Below are positions 33,469 through 42,789 of a stretch of 64,000 nt of DNA, one piece after another. Position 1 is the stretch's first letter. Every line of letters starts with the position of its first letter. The translations under genes were made by a program, and so were the position numbers. The DNA comes from Methylobacterium crusticola (GTDB lineage Bacteria > Pseudomonadota > Alphaproteobacteria > Rhizobiales > Beijerinckiaceae), in NCBI RefSeq assembly GCF_003574465.1, contig NZ_QOWC01000004.1:1-64000 (forward strand), read 5' to 3'. The notes under the pieces were generated by a model. The model ran no database searches, had not been told where the DNA came from, and worked only from the letters and a program-made list of their open reading frames with translations.

Positions 33469-34032
33469 TCACCGGGCGTAGCGGGTGAAGACGAAGTCGC
33501 GGTCCTTCACGCGGGCCTCGTGGCAGGCAAAGCAGGTCCGGTGCTGCGCCTCGTCCACCGCCACCCCGTCGACGAAGCGGCCGAAGCCCCATCCCCCTGT
33601 CTCGGGGAAGCGCCTGGCGTCCTTGACCATGACCTGCACGGTCGTCGAGCGGCCCGGGATCGTGGCCGCCTCGAAGTCGGGCGACGGGACGTGCCGCCAG
33701 GCGAGCTTCACCAGGACGGCCCCGTCCGGGAAGGGGAGCGTTCCGCTCTCGGAGGCCCGCACCGCGAGGTCGTTGCCGACGATCGCCCGCAGTTCGTTCA
33801 GGGGCTCGCCCTCGAGGGAGGGCGCGACGAGCGGCCAGGCGCGGTAGCCGTCCGGGATCGTGACGCCGAAGAGCGGCGAGGCGGATCGCCCGGCCTCCGC
33901 TCCCGCGAGCGGGGTTTTCGCTCCCGCGCGCCCGGCCTCCGCCCCCGCGCGCGAGGCCGCGGCGAGCAGGGCCGGGGCCCCCGCGGCGAGCAGGAGCAGC
34001 GCAGCGCCCCGGAGCGCGGGCTCAAAGCGCAT
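33469..34032 (-). CDS. cytochrome P460-domain protein
   Basis: A 187-residue exported protein with a signal segment (ALRGAALLLLAAGAPALLAA) and a low-complexity linker built on AGAEAGR repeats (about 28-50). A P460-type domain follows: YRAWPLVAPSLEGEPLNELR, VMVKDARRFPETGGWGFGRF, and the C-terminal heme motif CFACH followed by EARVKDRDFVFTRYAR. Cytochromes P460 bind an unusual Lys-crosslinked heme and oxidise hydroxylamine or bind NO; here the role is unknown. The start lies 11 bp inside the preceding alpha/beta hydrolase gene, so the two are translationally linked. Confidence 0.88.
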   Translation of the reverse strand: MRFEPALRGAALLLLAAGAPALLAAASRAGAEAGRAGAKTPLAGAEAGRSASPLFGVTIPDGYRAWPLVAPSLEGEPLNELRAIVGNDLAVRASESGTLPFPDGAVLVKLAWRHVPSPDFEAATIPGRSTTVQVMVKDARRFPETGGWGFGRFVDGVAVDEAQHRTCFACHEARVKDRDFVFTRYAR

Positions 34033-35074
34033 CGACGTCGACCACCGCCTGCGCGAACGCCTGCGGAGCCTCCTGCGGAAGGTTGTGGCCGATGCCGCCG
34101 GTGATCAGCCGGTGCGCGTAGCGGCCGGAAAATTTCTTGGCGTAGGCGGCCGGGTCGGGATGAGGCGCCCCGTTGGCGTCGCCCTCCAGGGTGATCGCCG
34201 GCACGGCGATGACCGGGAAGGCGGCGAGCTTCGCCTCGAGCTCGCCATAGCGCGCCTCGCCGTCCGCGAGGCCGAGGCGCCAGCGGTAATTGTGGATCGA
34301 GACGGCGACGTGGTCCGGGTTCTCGAAGGCCGGGGCCGAGCGCCCGAACGTGGCCTCGTCGAAGTGCCAGCGCGGGGATGCGAGCTCCCAGATCAGCCGG
34401 ACGAACTCGCGGGTGTGGCGGCGGTAGCCTTCGCGGCCGCGCTCGGTCGCGAAGTAGAACTGGTACCACCATTGCAGCTCCGCCCGGGGCGGCAGGGGCT
34501 CGGCGTTCGCCTTCTGGCTGCCGATCAGGTAGCCGCTCACGGAGACGAGGCCCCGGCAGCGCTCCGGCCAGAGCGCGGCCAGGATGCAGGCGGTCCGCGC
34601 GCCCCAATCGTAGCCCGCGACGAGCGCCGTCTCGACCTTGAGCGCGTCCAGGAACGCGAGGGCGTCGACGGCGAGGGCCGCCTGCTGGCCGTTGCGCGGC
34701 GTCGCGTCCGACAGGAAGCGCGTGGCGCCGTAGCCGCGCAGGTACGGGATCAGGACGCGGTAGCCCGCCGCGGCGAGCGCCGGCGCGACGTCGACGTAGC
34801 TGTGGATGTCGTAGGGCCAGCCGTGCAGCAGCAGGACGGTCCTTCCGGTCGCCGGCCCGGCCTCCACGTAGGCGATGCTGAGGTCGCCCGCCTCGACCCG
34901 CCGCAGGGGGCCGAAGGCGGCATGGCTGCCCGCGGCGTCGGCCGGAAGCCGGCCGGGCGCCGGCCCCGGGGATTGCGCCCGGGCCGCTCCGCTCGCGCCG
35001 AACGTGCCGGCCGCGAGGGCGAGGCCGGCGAAACTGGCCCATTGCCGGCGCGCATGGTCGATCTGCTCAGGCAT
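34022..35074 (-). CDS. exported alpha/beta hydrolase (epoxide hydrolase-like)
   Basis: A 350-residue hydrolase. The N-terminus has a Tat-like signal (RRQWASFAGLALAAGTFGAS) cleaved near GAARAQS. The fold is clear: oxyanion HGWPYDIHSYVD, nucleophile elbow in VAGYDWGARTACILA (Asp nucleophile, as in epoxide hydrolases and dehalogenases), and the catalytic His in GGIGHNLPQEAPQAF near the end. I chose ATG 35074, preceded by AAGGGG; GTG 35089 is an alternative. It overlaps the cytochrome P460 gene. Substrate unknown. Confidence 0.86.
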   Translation of the reverse strand: MPEQIDHARRQWASFAGLALAAGTFGASGAARAQSPGPAPGRLPADAAGSHAAFGPLRRVEAGDLSIAYVEAGPATGRTVLLLHGWPYDIHSYVDVAPALAAAGYRVLIPYLRGYGATRFLSDATPRNGQQAALAVDALAFLDALKVETALVAGYDWGARTACILAALWPERCRGLVSVSGYLIGSQKANAEPLPPRAELQWWYQFYFATERGREGYRRHTREFVRLIWELASPRWHFDEATFGRSAPAFENPDHVAVSIHNYRWRLGLADGEARYGELEAKLAAFPVIAVPAITLEGDANGAPHPDPAAYAKKFSGRYAHRLITGGIGHNLPQEAPQAFAQAVVDVDAL

Positions 35075-35234
35075 CTCACGCCCCTTCACGATGGTGACGA
35101 TCGGGAAACAGCCAGCTCAGATTGTCCCGATTGTGTGCCGGCGCCGCGAAGATGTAAATCAATGTAGCCTCGCGGGGGCGCCGCGACGGAGGCGCACGGG
35201 CGCGGGACCGGCGCGCACGGGTCACGGGCTCGCG

Positions 35235-36542
35235 TCAGCGCAGCATGACCGTCGCCTCCAGGCCGCCCCCCTCGCGGTTGCGCAGCGCCAGCGTCCCGCC
35301 GATCGCGGAGGCGAGCTGCTGGGCGATGGCGAGGCCCAGGCCCGTGCCCCCGGTCTCGCGGCTGCGCGATTCCTCGAGCCGGACGAACGGGAGCAGCACG
35401 GCGTCGAGCTTGTCGGCCGGGATGCCCGGTCCCCGGTCGCGGACCGCGAGCGCGAGGCCGCCCTCCCGCGCCTCGACGACGATCTCGGCGTGGCCGGCGT
35501 ACCGGAGGGCGTTGTCGACCAGGTTGGTGAGGATCCGCCGCAACGCCCGCGGGCGGGTCACCACGGTCGCGTCCGGCAGGGCGCGCGCGGCGACGTCCCG
35601 GCCCGTATCCCGGTAGTCGAAGACGAGGCTCTCGACGAAGGCGCGCAGGTCGATGCGGGCGGGCGGCTCGACGTCGCCGTGGACGCTGCGCGCGTAGGCG
35701 ATCCCCTCGCGGACCAGCGCCTCGATCCCGTCGAGGTCGTGCAGCAGCCGGTCGCGCTCCGGGTCCTCGTCCCCGGTCTCGACGCGCAGCCTCATCCGGG
35801 TGATCGGCGTCTGGAGGTCGTGGGAGATCGCCGCCAGGATGCGGACGCGCTCGTCGAGGTGCCGCGCGATCCGGTCCTGCATGGCGTTGAAGGCCCGGCC
35901 CGCCCGGGCGACCTCGTCCGGCCCGGCCTCGGCGAAGCGCGCCCGCACCCGGCCCGGCTCGAGGGCGTCCGCCGCCTCGGCGAACCGCGCGAGCGGCCTG
36001 ATCGCGAGCCGCACCGCCAAGCCGACGCAGCCGAGCAGCAGGAGGAGCTGGGCGACCAGCACGACGGGGAGCCAGGACGCGAGGGGCCTCAGGCCGGGCC
36101 GGACGTCGATCGTCACCGGGGCGCCGTCCGTCAGGACGACGTGGCCCTGCAACCGCTCGCGCCCTCCCGGGACGGTCTCGACCCGGACGCCGAAGCGCGG
36201 CGCCAGCGCCTCCCGGATCTCGCCCGCGATGGCCGCGGCGCGGGGCGAGAGCTCCGGCACGCCCGCCGACCCGGGCCCGAGCGCGAACCGGTAGGTGGGC
36301 CGGTCGAGAAGCGGCAGCCATCCCGCCCGCTCCGCGGCCGGCACCCGGTCGAGCAGCGCGACCGCCACGGCGACGTCGCGCTGGAGGGTCGTGAGCATGA
36401 CCGCGCGCGCCGACAGGTCGCGCTCGAGGAGCATCACGGCGAACGACAGCGCGTGCGCGGCGAGGAGGCCGGCGGCCAGGATCAGGAAGACGCGGCCGCG
36501 CAGGCTGCGCGGCCGGGCGAGGACGCGGCGGGGCGCCCTCAT
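35235..36542 (-). CDS. membrane sensor histidine kinase
   Basis: A 435-residue kinase. Helix 1 is at about 17-37, a periplasmic sensor region spans 40-155, helix 2 is at about 157-180 and a HAMP-like linker follows to 230. The phosphoacceptor box AISHDLQTPITRMRLR has His241. The ATPase domain has N-box LTNLVDNALRYAG (Asn344), G1 DRGPGIP near 370, and GGTGLGLAI. It overlaps the response-regulator gene by 4 bp, making a co-translated pair. Signal is unknown; the architecture resembles EnvZ/RstB-like kinases. Confidence 0.93.
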   Translation of the reverse strand: MRAPRRVLARPRSLRGRVFLILAAGLLAAHALSFAVMLLERDLSARAVMLTTLQRDVAVAVALLDRVPAAERAGWLPLLDRPTYRFALGPGSAGVPELSPRAAAIAGEIREALAPRFGVRVETVPGGRERLQGHVVLTDGAPVTIDVRPGLRPLASWLPVVLVAQLLLLLGCVGLAVRLAIRPLARFAEAADALEPGRVRARFAEAGPDEVARAGRAFNAMQDRIARHLDERVRILAAISHDLQTPITRMRLRVETGDEDPERDRLLHDLDGIEALVREGIAYARSVHGDVEPPARIDLRAFVESLVFDYRDTGRDVAARALPDATVVTRPRALRRILTNLVDNALRYAGHAEIVVEAREGGLALAVRDRGPGIPADKLDAVLLPFVRLEESRSRETGGTGLGLAIAQQLASAIGGTLALRNREGGGLEATVMLR

Positions 36543-37282
36543 CCCTCGCGCGCCCGCACGATCGTGACCGGCAGGGCGAGGACGTAGCCCTCGCTGCGGA
36601 CCGTCTTGATGTAGGCCGGCTCGCGGGCATCGTCCCGCAGGCGCTGCCGCAGGCGGCTGACGAGCAGGTCGATCGACCGGTCGAACAGCTCCGCCTCGCG
36701 TCCCTGCGTCAGGTTGAGGAGCTGGTCGCGCGTCAGCACGCGGCGGGGATGGTCGAGGAAGACCCGCAGCAGCCGGTACTCCGCCCCGCTGAGCGCCACG
36801 ACAATTCCGGTCTCGTCGACGAGGTGGCGGGCGGTCGTGTCGAGCCGCCAGGCGCCGAAGGCCAGGAGCTGGCCGATTTCGGTGATCTGGAGGTTGGGCG
36901 GCAGCATCCGGGTCCGGCGGAGCACGGCCTTGATGCGGGCGAGCAGCTCCCGCGCCGCGAACGGCTTCACGAGGTAATCGTCCGCGCCCATCTCCAGGCC
37001 GACGATCCGGTCGGTCTCGTCGCTGCGGGCGGTCAGCATCAGGACGGGCGTCGCCTTGTGCCGCCCGGCCCGCAGCTCCCGGCAGAGGACGAGGCCGTCG
37101 TCCCCCGGCATCATGACGTCGAGCACGACGAGGTCGACCCGGTCGGCCTCGAGGAACGCCCGCATCTGCCGCCCGTCGGCCGCCACCGTGACCCGCAGGC
37201 CGTTCTTCCGGAGGTAGCCCGAGACCAGGTCGCGGATCTCCCGGTCGTCGTCGACGATCAGCACGTGGTCGATGTGGTCCAC
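36539..37282 (-). CDS. OmpR/PhoB-family response regulator
   Basis: A 247-residue regulator. The receiver domain has acidic DDD at 11-13, phosphoacceptor Asp55 in LVVLDVMMPG, Thr/Ser near 82 in MLTARSDE and Lys in YLVKPFAARELLARI. The C-terminal winged helix contains LSGAEYRLLRVFLDHPRRVL and RSIDLLVSRLRQRLRDDARE. I start at GTG 37282, preceded by GAGAGG; the longer frame is implausible. It is the partner of the kinase downstream and may regulate the divergent DipZ-like gene 280 bp away (inference). Confidence 0.94.
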   Translation of the reverse strand: MDHIDHVLIVDDDREIRDLVSGYLRKNGLRVTVAADGRQMRAFLEADRVDLVVLDVMMPGDDGLVLCRELRAGRHKATPVLMLTARSDETDRIVGLEMGADDYLVKPFAARELLARIKAVLRRTRMLPPNLQITEIGQLLAFGAWRLDTTARHLVDETGIVVALSGAEYRLLRVFLDHPRRVLTRDQLLNLTQGREAELFDRSIDLLVSRLRQRLRDDAREPAYIKTVRSEGYVLALPVTIVRAREG

Positions 37283-37560
37283 AGGGGCGGTCCTCTCGGG
37301 GTTGCCCGCCGGATAGCGCCCTCCGGACGGGTTCGCGAGGCGATCTTCGTCACGCAGTGTACGCGTCGGGCGCGCGGCCTGGGCGGCGCGCGGGCGCCCC
37401 GGGGCCGATCCGCCCTGCGGGGGGAGGGGGCCGCCGCAGGGCCGGCGGGCCCCGCCCCACCCTACGCAGGGATACAGGAGGGGCCGCAAGGCCACACACG
37501 CCGGACACCTGCGGGCCCCGATGACGAGGCGTGGTGACGGGCACCGCAGAGGGAGCCGCC

Positions 37561-39294
37561 ATGCCCCAGTTCCTCATCGTCTACCTCGCGGGCGCGCTGA
37601 CCGTCCTCAGCCCCTGCATCCTTCCGGTCCTGCCCTTCGCGTTCGCGCGGGCGGGCCGGCCCTTCGCGACGAGCACCCTGCCCCTGCTGGCCGGGATGGT
37701 CGCGGCGTTCGCCGCCGTGGCGACCCTGGCGGCCGTGGGGGGCGGCTGGGTGGTTCGCGCGAGCGAGGCCGGCCGGTTCGCGGCGCTGTGCCTCCTCGCG
37801 GCCTTCGCGGTCACGCTGGTGTCGCGCCGGGCCGCAGCGTGGCTCCACGCGCCGCTGGTGCGGCTCGGCGAGGCCGTGTCCCGGTCCCTCGGCGGGGGCG
37901 CGTCCCCCGGCGTCGCGGCCTCGCTCTGCCTCGGCGCCGCGACCGGGCTCCTGTGGACGCCCTGCGCCGGGCCGATCCTCGGCCTCGTGCTGACGGCCGC
38001 CGCCCTGAACGGCCCCGGCCCGGAGACGACGCTGCTCCTCGCCGCCTACGCGGCCGGCGCCGCGACCGCCCTGGCGGGCGCGGTTCTGGCCGGCGGGCCG
38101 GTCGTCGCCGCCCTGCGGCGTCGCCTCGGCCTCGGCGAACGGCTGCGCCAGCTCCTCGGGGCCGCCATGCTGGCGGCCCTCGCGGCCGTGACTGTCGGTT
38201 TCGACGCGACGGTGCTGACGCGGTTCTCCGCGGCGGGCACGCAGGCGGCCGAGGAGCGGCTTCTCGACGGCCTGCACGGCGGCGGCGCGCGCGCCGAGAC
38301 CGGGGAGCGTCCCGTGCGGAGCCGCCTGCCGGTGGAGGGGCGGCTGCCGAGCCTGGCGGGCGCCTCGCAGTGGCTGAACGGCGATCCGCCGACGGCCGGG
38401 ACGCTGCGGGGCAAGGTCCTGCTCGTCCACGTCTGGACCTATTCCTGCATCAACTGCATCCGGACGATTCCCTACGTGCGGGCCTGGGAGGCGCGCTACC
38501 GTGACCGCGGCCTCGCCGTCATCGGCATCCACGCGCCCGAATTCGCCTTCGAGCGGGACGTCGACAACGTGGCGCAGGCCGTGCGCCGGCTCGCGCTTCC
38601 GTACCCGGTCGCGGTCGACAACGACTTCCGGCTCTGGCGCGCGCTCCGCAACGCGTACTGGCCGGCCCTCTACGTCGTCGACGCCGAGGGGCGGATCCGG
38701 CACCACCAGTTCGGCGAGGGCGGCTACGCGCAGGCGGAGGCGGCGATCCAGGACCTGCTCGCCGAGGCCGCGGGCCGGCCCGACGCCGACGCCCTCCCCA
38801 CGGTGCCGCCGGCGCGAGGCGCGGAGATCGCCCCCGACCCGGCGCGGCTTGAATCCGGCGAGACCTATCTCGGCGCCGCGAAGGCGGAGCGCTTCGCCTC
38901 GCCGGAGGGGCTCGGGGCGGGCGCGGCGCGGGACTACACGCCCGGCCGGCCGCGGCTCGACGAATGGTCGCTGTCCGGCACCTGGACGATCCGGCCCGAG
39001 CACGCCGCGCTCGAGCGCGCGGGCGGCGCGATCACCTACCGGTTCCGGGCCCGGGACCTCCACCTCGTGCTCGGTCCCGGCCCGGAGGGACGCCCGGTCC
39101 GGTTCACGATCACGCTCGACGGTGCGGCGCCGGGCGCGGATCACGGGACCGACAGCGGGCCGGACGGCACCGGCGTCGTGACGCAACCCCGCCTCTACCA
39201 GCTCGTGCGCCAGGCGGGCGCGGCCGGCGCGCGCACGTTCGAGATCCGGTTCCTCGATCCCGGCGCGCGCGCCTACGCCTTCACGTTCGGGTGA
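37561..39294 (+). CDS. CcdA-TlpA fusion, DipZ-like thiol:disulfide exchange protein
   Basis: A 577-residue membrane protein. The N-terminal CcdA/DsbD-like domain (1-230) has the paired Cys motifs LSPCILPVLPF and TPCAGPILGL in membrane helices. A periplasmic thioredoxin/TlpA domain follows (about 275-410) with active site YSCINCIRTIPYV. A C-terminal beta-rich domain (430-577) has YLGAAKAERFASPEG, as in mycobacterial DipZ. Electrons would pass from cytoplasmic thioredoxin to periplasmic targets. Start ATG 37561 has GAGGGAG upstream. It lies divergent to the two-component pair. Confidence 0.9.
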   Translation: MPQFLIVYLAGALTVLSPCILPVLPFAFARAGRPFATSTLPLLAGMVAAFAAVATLAAVGGGWVVRASEAGRFAALCLLAAFAVTLVSRRAAAWLHAPLVRLGEAVSRSLGGGASPGVAASLCLGAATGLLWTPCAGPILGLVLTAAALNGPGPETTLLLAAYAAGAATALAGAVLAGGPVVAALRRRLGLGERLRQLLGAAMLAALAAVTVGFDATVLTRFSAAGTQAAEERLLDGLHGGGARAETGERPVRSRLPVEGRLPSLAGASQWLNGDPPTAGTLRGKVLLVHVWTYSCINCIRTIPYVRAWEARYRDRGLAVIGIHAPEFAFERDVDNVAQAVRRLALPYPVAVDNDFRLWRALRNAYWPALYVVDAEGRIRHHQFGEGGYAQAEAAIQDLLAEAAGRPDADALPTVPPARGAEIAPDPARLESGETYLGAAKAERFASPEGLGAGAARDYTPGRPRLDEWSLSGTWTIRPEHAALERAGGAITYRFRARDLHLVLGPGPEGRPVRFTITLDGAAPGADHGTDSGPDGTGVVTQPRLYQLVRQAGAAGARTFEIRFLDPGARAYAFTFG

Positions 39295-39393
39295 CGATTC
39301 CTCGGGGCGGGGATGCCGCCGCCGCGAGGCACCGTGGGCGGCCGGTCGCCGGCCTGCCCGCGCTCCGGCCTTGCGCTCGCGGCGGCGGGCCCG

Positions 39394-40977
39394 TCACTCG
39401 GGCAGCCCGGCGCTGCGCAACCCTTCCGCGAGGAGCGCGAGGTCGTCCGCGCGACGGATCGGCAGCCACTGCCCGATCTTGGCGATGCGCAGCGCAGGTG
39501 CGAGCCGGCGCAGATCGCGCATCGCCCGGCGCGCCGGCTCCGGCCGGCCCGCCAGCCCGTGGCTCGCCGCGACGAGGCCGGCCGCCATCGCGAAGCTCGG
39601 CAGGTTCCGGGACGCCTGCTCGGCCCACGACGAGGCCGCATCGAAGCGTCCGGCGAACAGGTGAGCCAGGGCCAGCCCGGCCTCCATCCGGTACGCCTCG
39701 GGGTCGAGGGGGCTCAGGCGCATGGCGCGCGCGAAATGCGCGATCGCCCGCTCCGACTCGCCGTTCCAGGCCCGCAGGAAGCCGCCGAGGAACCAGGCGG
39801 CCGCGAGGTTCGGGCTGAGCACGAGCGCCCTGTCGAGGAGCGCGATGCCGCCGTCGATGTCTCCTGCCAGGTGCGCGAGCGCGTGGCCGCTCCGTGCGAG
39901 CGCGACGGCATCGTCGCGGCCCAGCTCGACCGCGCGACGGGCCAGGCGCGCGCCCTCGGCCGCCTCGCGCGCGCCGCCGCTCCCCCAGTGGTTGACCCTG
40001 CGCCAGAAGCAGCACCACGCCGCCATGGCGTAGGCCGACGCGAATTCCGGATCGAGCGCCATCGCGCGGTCGAAGAACGCCACCGCCTCGTCGAGCGCCT
40101 CCCGGCTGCCCTGCTGCACGCGCGCGATGCCGCGCAGGTAGCAGTCGTAGGCGTTGAGGTCCGGCGTCGGCGTGCGCTGCGCGCGCCCGATCTCGGCCCG
40201 CTCCAGCTGCGGCGCCATCGCGCCGACGACGCTCGCGGCGACCTGGTCCTGGAGCGCGAAAATGTCGTCGAGCGTGCCCTCGAAGCGTTCTGCCCAGACG
40301 TGCGCGCCCGTCGTCGCGTCGACGAGCTGCCCGGTGATGCGGACCCGGTTCGCGGCCTTGCGGACGCTGCCTTCCAGCACGTAGCCGACGCCGAGCTCGC
40401 GGCCGACCCGCCTCGCGTCGACGGCCCGGCCCCTGTAGGTGAAGCTCGAGTCGCGCGCGATGACGAACAGCCAGCGCAGGCGCGACAGCGCCGTGATGAT
40501 GTCCTCGACCACGCCGTCGGCGAAGTAGTCCTGCTCGGGGTCGCCGCTCATGTTGCGGAACGGCAGCACGGCCACCGAGGGTCTGTCGGGAAGGGCGAGG
40601 GCCGGCGCGCCGTCGCGGCCGGCTCCCTCCGGGGCGGGCTGCGGGGCGCCGAGATCGCGCCGGGCCGGCGTCTGCGTGACCTCGGCGACGAAGCGGAAGC
40701 CCTTGCGGGCGATCGTCCTGACCAGGCGCTGCTCCTCGCCGCTGTCGCCGAGGGCCCGGCGCACCGCGTTGATGTGGCTGGTCAGGGTCGACTCGGAGAC
40801 GATCCGCCCGCCCCAGACCGCCTCGAGGAGGTCGTCCTTGCTGACCACGCGCTCGCGATGGCGCACGAGGTGGGTCAGGAGGTCGAAGACCTGCGGGCCG
40901 ACGTGGATCACCTCCGATCCGCGCCTCAGCTCCCGCCGGTCGGGGTCCAGCACATGGCCTCCGAACTGATAGGGCAC
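39394..40977 (-). CDS. CadC-like winged-helix regulator with TolB-like and TPR domains
   Basis: A 527-residue protein. The N-terminal OmpR-type winged helix spans 1-100 (YQFGGHVLDPDRRELRRGSE, then LLEAVWGGRIVSESTLTSHI). A TolB-like domain follows from about 125 (SVAVLPFRNMSGDPEQDYFA, then VRITGQLVDATTGAHVWAER). TPR-like helices run from about 280 to 510. There is no membrane segment, so it is cytoplasmic. Start GTG 40977 has AAGGAG upstream. It is divergent from the NmrA-like gene (215 bp apart), a likely target. This architecture is abundant in rhizobia with unknown signals. Confidence 0.87.
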   Translation of the reverse strand: MPYQFGGHVLDPDRRELRRGSEVIHVGPQVFDLLTHLVRHRERVVSKDDLLEAVWGGRIVSESTLTSHINAVRRALGDSGEEQRLVRTIARKGFRFVAEVTQTPARRDLGAPQPAPEGAGRDGAPALALPDRPSVAVLPFRNMSGDPEQDYFADGVVEDIITALSRLRWLFVIARDSSFTYRGRAVDARRVGRELGVGYVLEGSVRKAANRVRITGQLVDATTGAHVWAERFEGTLDDIFALQDQVAASVVGAMAPQLERAEIGRAQRTPTPDLNAYDCYLRGIARVQQGSREALDEAVAFFDRAMALDPEFASAYAMAAWCCFWRRVNHWGSGGAREAAEGARLARRAVELGRDDAVALARSGHALAHLAGDIDGGIALLDRALVLSPNLAAAWFLGGFLRAWNGESERAIAHFARAMRLSPLDPEAYRMEAGLALAHLFAGRFDAASSWAEQASRNLPSFAMAAGLVAASHGLAGRPEPARRAMRDLRRLAPALRIAKIGQWLPIRRADDLALLAEGLRSAGLPE

Positions 40978-41192
40978 GGCGGCGCTCCTTGACGCTCCCG
41001 GTCCGCGGGCCGGCCCCCCGGAATAGCACGCCGGCCCTTCCCGGGCACGCGGCCGCCCCGGCCTGGACGCGGAGCCAAGGAGAATCCAGGCGAATTCCAG
41101 GGGTCCGACGAGGTCTTCCGGCGGATCCTCCGCCATCCTCCCGGCACGCGATCCCGATCGGCGCGATCGGGGTCGGCGGCAAGGAGAGAGAC

Positions 41193-41948
41193 ATGAAGAT
41201 CGTGGTCATCGGCGGCAGCGGGCTCATCGGCACCAACGTCGTCGCCAGGCTTCGCCGCGCGGGGCACGAGGTGCTGGCGGCCTCGCCGAGCACGGGCGTG
41301 AACACCGTCACGCGGGAGGGGCTCGTGGGCGCGCTCGCCGGTGCCCGGGTCGTCGTCGACGTCGCCAACGCGCCCTCGTTCGAGGACGCGGCCGTCCTGG
41401 CGTTCTTCGAGACCTCGGGCCGCAACCTGCTCGCCGCCGAGGCGGCCGCCGGCGTGAGCCACCACGTCGCGCTCTCGGTCGTGGGCACAGGCCGCCTGCC
41501 CGACAGCGGGTATCTGCGCGCCAAGTCCGCCCAGGAGACCCTGATCGCGGCGTCCGGCATCCCCTACACGATCCTGCGGGCGACGCAGTTCTTCGAGTTC
41601 GTCGACGGCATCGTCCGGGCGAGTGCGGAAAGCGGTCCGCTGCGCCTCTCCCCGGCCCTTCTCCAGCCTGTCGCCTCCGACGACGTGGCCGCCGTGCTGG
41701 CCGACCTCGCGGTGGGCGCGCCGCTGAACGGGAGCGTGGAGGTGGCCGGGCCCGAGCGCATCCCGCTCGACGTGCTCGCCCGGCGCTACCTGGCGGCGCG
41801 TGGGCAGCCGCGCGAGGTGATCGCGGATGTCCGCGCGCGCTACTTCGGGACGGAGCTGGACGACCGGTCCCTGACGCCCGGCGACCGCCCGCGGCTCGGG
41901 GCGGTCCGCTTCGACGAGTGGCTGGCCGCCGCGGGCCGGCGGCCGTGA
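41193..41948 (+). CDS. NmrA/SDR-like NAD(P)-binding protein
   Basis: A 251-residue atypical SDR. The cofactor loop is GGSGLIGTNV at residues 7-16. YLRAKSAQETLIAASGIPYT supplies a YxxxK-like pair, and the C-terminal part (QFFEFVDGIVRASAESGPLR, then EVAGPERIPLDVLARRYL) is typical of the NmrA group. The ATG has AAGGAGAGAG upstream. Such proteins act as NAD(P) sensors or reductases. It is divergent from the CadC-like regulator, which probably controls it. Confidence 0.87.
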   Translation: MKIVVIGGSGLIGTNVVARLRRAGHEVLAASPSTGVNTVTREGLVGALAGARVVVDVANAPSFEDAAVLAFFETSGRNLLAAEAAAGVSHHVALSVVGTGRLPDSGYLRAKSAQETLIAASGIPYTILRATQFFEFVDGIVRASAESGPLRLSPALLQPVASDDVAAVLADLAVGAPLNGSVEVAGPERIPLDVLARRYLAARGQPREVIADVRARYFGTELDDRSLTPGDRPRLGAVRFDEWLAAAGRRP

Positions 41949-42143
41949 ACGTCGACCCGGGCGAGGCGCCCCCGCGGCCGCCATCGCGCCGGCCGCGATC
42001 CGCGACGGCGCGTCCCGGCCGTACAACCTGCCGATGCCCTTAGGCCGCCGACGCCCTGCGCGATCGATCGCCCACGGGCGGGCGGTGCCGCGCCGGCCCC
42101 CGCCGCCGGGCGCCCGGGGGGCTACGCAACGGCACCCGGAGGG

Positions 42144-42584
42144 CTACGCCCCGGCGCCGCCGACCGTGCGCTCCTCCGCCGGCAGGGCGGCGAGCGCGGC
42201 CGTTGCCGCCCGGCACACCGCCTCGTCCTCGTCCGGCTGGGCGCCCGAGGACCCCACGCCGCCGACCACGTGCCCGTGCGCCGTCAGCGGCACGCCTCCG
42301 CTCAGCGGCATCCGCCCGGGGAAGGAGAGCAGGGCCGGGTTCGCGCCGACCTGGTCCTGGAGGTCCGCCGTCGCGGTCCGGACGATCGCGGCGGTGCGGG
42401 CCTTGAGTGTCGCGGCATCCGGCGTGTGCAGCCGTGCCCCGTCGAGCCGCTCGAGCAGGATCAGGACGCCGGCCTCGTCCACCACGGCGATGCTGACCTC
42501 GAGACGGCGCCGCTCCGCCTCGAGCCGGGCCGCCGCCATGATGCGGCGCGCATCCTCGATCGTCAGGACTGGCTTCGTGCGCAT
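42144..42584 (-). CDS. HbpS/GlcG-family heme-binding-like protein
   Basis: A 146-residue protein of the DUF336 family. The N-terminal helix is LTIEDARRIMAAARLEAERR, the beta segment is VSIAVVDEAGVLILLERLDG, and the tail carries GGVPLTAHGHVVGGVGSSGA. Some relatives (HbpS) bind heme or degrade it; others accompany glycolate oxidase. The selected ATG lies after GGAGCC; ATG 42614 could add ten residues. It is divergent from the GH13 gene. No partner supports a specific role. Confidence 0.82.
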   Translation of the reverse strand: MRTKPVLTIEDARRIMAAARLEAERRRLEVSIAVVDEAGVLILLERLDGARLHTPDAATLKARTAAIVRTATADLQDQVGANPALLSFPGRMPLSGGVPLTAHGHVVGGVGSSGAQPDEDEAVCRAATAALAALPAEERTVGGAGA

Positions 42585-42789
42585 CGCCGAGGCTCCGTGT
42601 GCCGGGGCGATCATGGCCCGGATCGGGACACGGTGCCACTGCCGCGGGCGCGGCCGGGGATCAGCGCCTCCCCGCCGGGCCGAACCCGAGTGCCGTGCCG
42701 CGAGTTCCCCCGGCAGCGCGGACGGCGCGCTCCGTGGGGGCGCCCGGCGTCCCGCGCGCCGCAGCCCCGACGCGACGATGCGAGGCCGA

